Below, piece by piece: positions 20,452 through 20,790 of a DNA stretch of 20,790 bases. The position numbers and the translations under genes were made by a program. Below the pieces are notes generated by a model that saw only the letters and a program-made list of their open reading frames with translations, was not told the origin of the DNA and searched no databases. Positions within the stretch are counted from its first letter, which is position 1, and the number at the start of each line of letters is the position of its first letter. This stretch comes from DAOVRL01 sp964459805 (GTDB lineage: Bacteria; Planctomycetota; Phycisphaerae; Sedimentisphaerales; Anaerobacaceae). The stretch is from NCBI GenBank assembly GCA_964459805.1, contig CAYWOD010000037.1, positions 1 to 20,790 of the forward strand, written 5' to 3'.

Positions 20452-20790
20452 CTTCTTACTCCCTCAAAAGTATGTTATGAGTTTATTATGGGCGCATAGG
20501 CTACACGTAATTTACGGAAGGTGGGCTCGGTATGAAAAGAACAAGTATTTGAATTATGACGGCAAACAAAAATATAATATCAAGGCATTTTTGAGCCTGC
20601 CTTCACATCTCAACTTAACCATATTTTAACACAAGATTGGACAAGTCTGCAAGTAATTTCCGCAGAATTTCACAAATAAACCAAAAAGGCCTTCGGGCGC
20701 AAGCAAAAAAGATGGTTCAACTGCAAAAAAGTTGCTTCCCTGCTGCTGAAAACAGCCTTTTAGGAGGCTGGAGTTTATCGCATTACAGCC
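20452..20790. other. Upstream region of the beta-helix gene, running to the window edge
   Basis: AT-rich, no gene seen. It should contain the promoter of the minus-strand beta-helix gene. TTGTTT and TAATTC-like words occur but no pair is convincing. The outer 100 bp hold A-runs around short stems (for example CAACT/AGTTG at 20719-20735) and the hairpin element at the edge. Confidence 0.4.
20748..20789 (-). terminator. Dispersed hairpin element, copy 2; possible terminator on the minus strand
   Basis: On the minus strand AATGCGATAAACTCCAGCC (20789-20771) runs into stem CAGCC-TCCTAAAA-GGCTG (20770-20753), then TTTT. The head is identical to 9519-9537. The hairpin-plus-T arrangement would suit termination of a minus-strand gene lying beyond the window. 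Confidence 0.45.

Noticed and set aside
1..20790. tRNA, rRNA or known riboswitch genes
   Set aside because: No cloverleaf-like segment, rRNA signature or recognisable riboswitch core was seen on reading both strands by eye; a covariance-model scan would be needed to exclude divergent cases.

Overview
The window looks like a chromosomal piece of a planctomycete, most likely class Phycisphaerae (Sedimentisphaerales-like). This rests on style rather than a marker gene. Two large secreted proteins carry degenerate dockerin-like 'DG-V-x-x-x-D-F/L...W' repeats. A GH116 glycosidase contains an embedded carbohydrate-binding-type domain. The spacers are long and filled with simple and palindromic repeats of a kind common in these genomes.

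Layout: (1) 311-4042, plus strand: a secreted multi-domain protein with two propeller-like regions, three FN3 domains, a DUF11-like domain and a dockerin-like C-terminus. (2) 4063-5796: a mobile-repeat island. A 407-bp unit is exactly duplicated in tandem (4247-4653, 4654-5060). It is packed with short hairpins and lies beside a REP-associated (IS200/RAYT-type, HUH) transposase, which is interrupted by an early TAG. The duplicated unit carries the first codons and 5' flank of that transposase. (3) 5797-8634, minus: a large TIR-STAND-TPR protein, a plausible single-gene anti-phage sensor/effector. (4) 8635-10250: 1.6 kb with no convincing gene, made of short tandem repeats, palindromes and dispersed AT/GC 'word' repeats. 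(5) 14169-10251, minus: GH116 glycosidase, nitroreductase (6-nt gap) and a tiny one-TM protein. (6) 14286-15536, minus: two decayed fragments of an Rhs/YD-repeat core that share long exact matches and bracket a four-TM protein. (7) 15839-16993, minus: DprA. (8) 16994-17460: repeat-rich spacer. (9) 17461-20451, minus: a secreted double beta-helix protein.

Functionally, the window mixes extracellular polysaccharide or surface functions (proteins 1, 5 and 9), DNA uptake/recombination (DprA), and an accessory part containing a STAND defence candidate, a RAYT with its palindromes, and Rhs remnants. The most unusual signals are: (a) the RAYT-derived tandem unit that preserves a sense codon where the transposase itself has a stop; (b) twin Rhs-core fragments around a membrane protein, with tiny GC-palindromic insertions flanked by 6-bp direct repeats; (c) intergenic repeat 'vocabulary' that also appears inside the coding region of the TIR-STAND gene. 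All family calls come from reading motifs by eye; no database search was possible.
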